This document shows, in pieces, positions 63,015-64,000 of a stretch of 64,000 nt of DNA. How positions within the stretch are numbered: the stretch's first letter is position 1; every line of letters starts with the position of its first letter. This DNA comes from Thamnaconus septentrionalis (lineage: Eukaryota; Chordata; Actinopteri; Tetraodontiformes; Monacanthidae): contig CM020506.1 of the NCBI GenBank assembly GCA_009823395.1, positions 2,469,501 through 2,533,500 of the forward strand, given 5' to 3'. The position numbers were made by a program, and so were the translations under genes. The notes below the pieces were generated by a model, which saw nothing but the letters and a program-made list of their open reading frames with translations, was not told where the DNA came from and ran no database searches.

Positions 63015-64000
63015 CTACGGGAGAGATGGGGAGAAAGCACTTGAAATACATCTGTCCGGAGGTGGAATTGGTCATGCAGTAAGCTGTAGGGAAAAAACCA
63101 GAAAAAACAAAAATGTGCTTTTGAAACAACAGCTGTTGAATGATTTGACCAAAAAAATTCATTCAATTCATTTTAATTGCGGTGAATGCAGCTTGTAACC
63201 AGATAATAGAGAAGTGATGACTGAGGTTTTGAGGTTTATGAGGGACATTTGTATTGATCCTTTTCATCTCCTTTTTTGGCAACCACCTGTAGAGGCGTCG
63301 GAAAATGAACTGTAACAACATGGTTAAATCAAGAAGCATCATATCTCTGTTGATGTTGTGCGTTGTCAAAGTGAAACGACTGTGGAGCTGCTCATCATGC
63401 ACAATGCATAATTCAAACTGTCTCGCTGCAGTTAGACTGCATTAAAAAATAATAAATCATGCTGAACAACCTTTGGAGGCACTCTGTGCCCACTCTGTGG
63501 CATGTCTTTGTAATCAAACTTAAAATTAGAATGAAAGCGTTGAACGTCACCTCTCCCTAGAAACAAATCACCGGTTGTGGAATGATGCTATTTCAATGTC
63601 AGGAGGGTTCAGATTTTTTCAAGACGCCGTACATCCTGCAGATATTACACGCCGAAGGAATAACAAATGCATTTTCAAGTACTATCACACCTCTTGTCTG
63701 CGCAGGTGACAGAAGCTCTGTATTAGCGGTGCCGTTGTTACTTTCACAAGTATCACAAGGTGACACTGATGCTGCATGTGACTGGAATATTTGCAACCTC
63801 CTTTCAATTGCAGTTTCATAAAAGGTTTTGCCAAATTTCTACTGATCGCTCTGCAATTCATAGTCCAAACTGATGTGGCAAAGGCGGTCGAAGAAGGTGC
63901 AGATGCCCTGGGGTGCTCATCCTGTTATAGCAGACTGGTGTAGGCAAGTTTGGACAAGATTCTTAGCTCCCTTCTTGTTTTTTTTGCAATATCATACAAG
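63015..64000 (-). other. cdh22: Partial cdh22 intron upstream of the first exon in the window
   Basis: Sequence upstream of the acceptor ctctcccgtag. No cadherin-like reading frame, splice-consistent exon or repeat family was recognised up to the window edge. The donor of this intron lies outside the window. Confidence 0.8.

Noticed and set aside
63030..63162. Upstream continuation of the cadherin frame beyond the EC4/EC5 exon
   Set aside because: The frame stays open but reads non-cadherin sequence, and a good acceptor (cccgtag) sits exactly at the expected exon start, so this is intron.

Overview
This window is vertebrate nuclear DNA, most likely from a teleost fish. The support is GT-AG introns of 0.3 to 12 kb, a classical cadherin gene, dense microsatellites, and decayed Tc1-like, hAT and tRNA-head/L2-tail-type retroposon copies of the kind common in fish. 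I see no prokaryotic or organellar signal, no rRNA or tRNA gene, and no CRISPR array.

The only protein-coding gene I can support is the 3' half of a type II classical cadherin on the minus strand, which I identify as cdh22 (PB-cadherin). Its last five coding exons run from high to low coordinate: 63014-62893, 50896-50779, 44756-44607, 44338-44237 and 36045-35483. All have consensus splice sites and matching phases (0, 1, 1 and 1 at the four internal junctions). They encode about 350 residues: the end of EC4, EC5, the transmembrane helix, and the whole cytoplasmic tail with its p120-catenin and beta-catenin binding regions. The exons for the signal peptide, the prodomain and EC1 to most of EC4 must lie beyond base 64000. 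A probable 3' UTR runs from 35482 to about 34116 and holds a striking AU-rich element cluster.

Layout: 1-34115 is non-coding DNA downstream of the gene, with microsatellites, five minus-oriented copies of one retroposon family plus a degenerate sixth, a hairpin-bearing repeat near 22.6-22.9 kb, and a few candidate cis-regulatory blocks. 34116-36045 is the last exon with its 3' UTR. 36046-44236 is the last intron, with two separate Tc1-like remnants. 44237-44756 holds two exons around a 268 bp intron. 44757-50778 is an intron carrying a hAT element with recognisable terminal repeats, target-site duplication and transposase remnant. 50779-50896 is an exon. 50897-62892 is a 12 kb intron with a MITE-like element and a pair of homologous unassigned repeats. 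62893-63014 is the first exon in the window, and 63015-64000 is part of the next intron.

I did not find a new multi-gene system. The observations most worth checking are the 3' UTR AU-rich cluster, possible membrane-anchored or secreted isoforms from intron retention, the unassigned repeat pair at 54.7 and 61.7 kb, and the transposon remnant close to the last splice acceptor.
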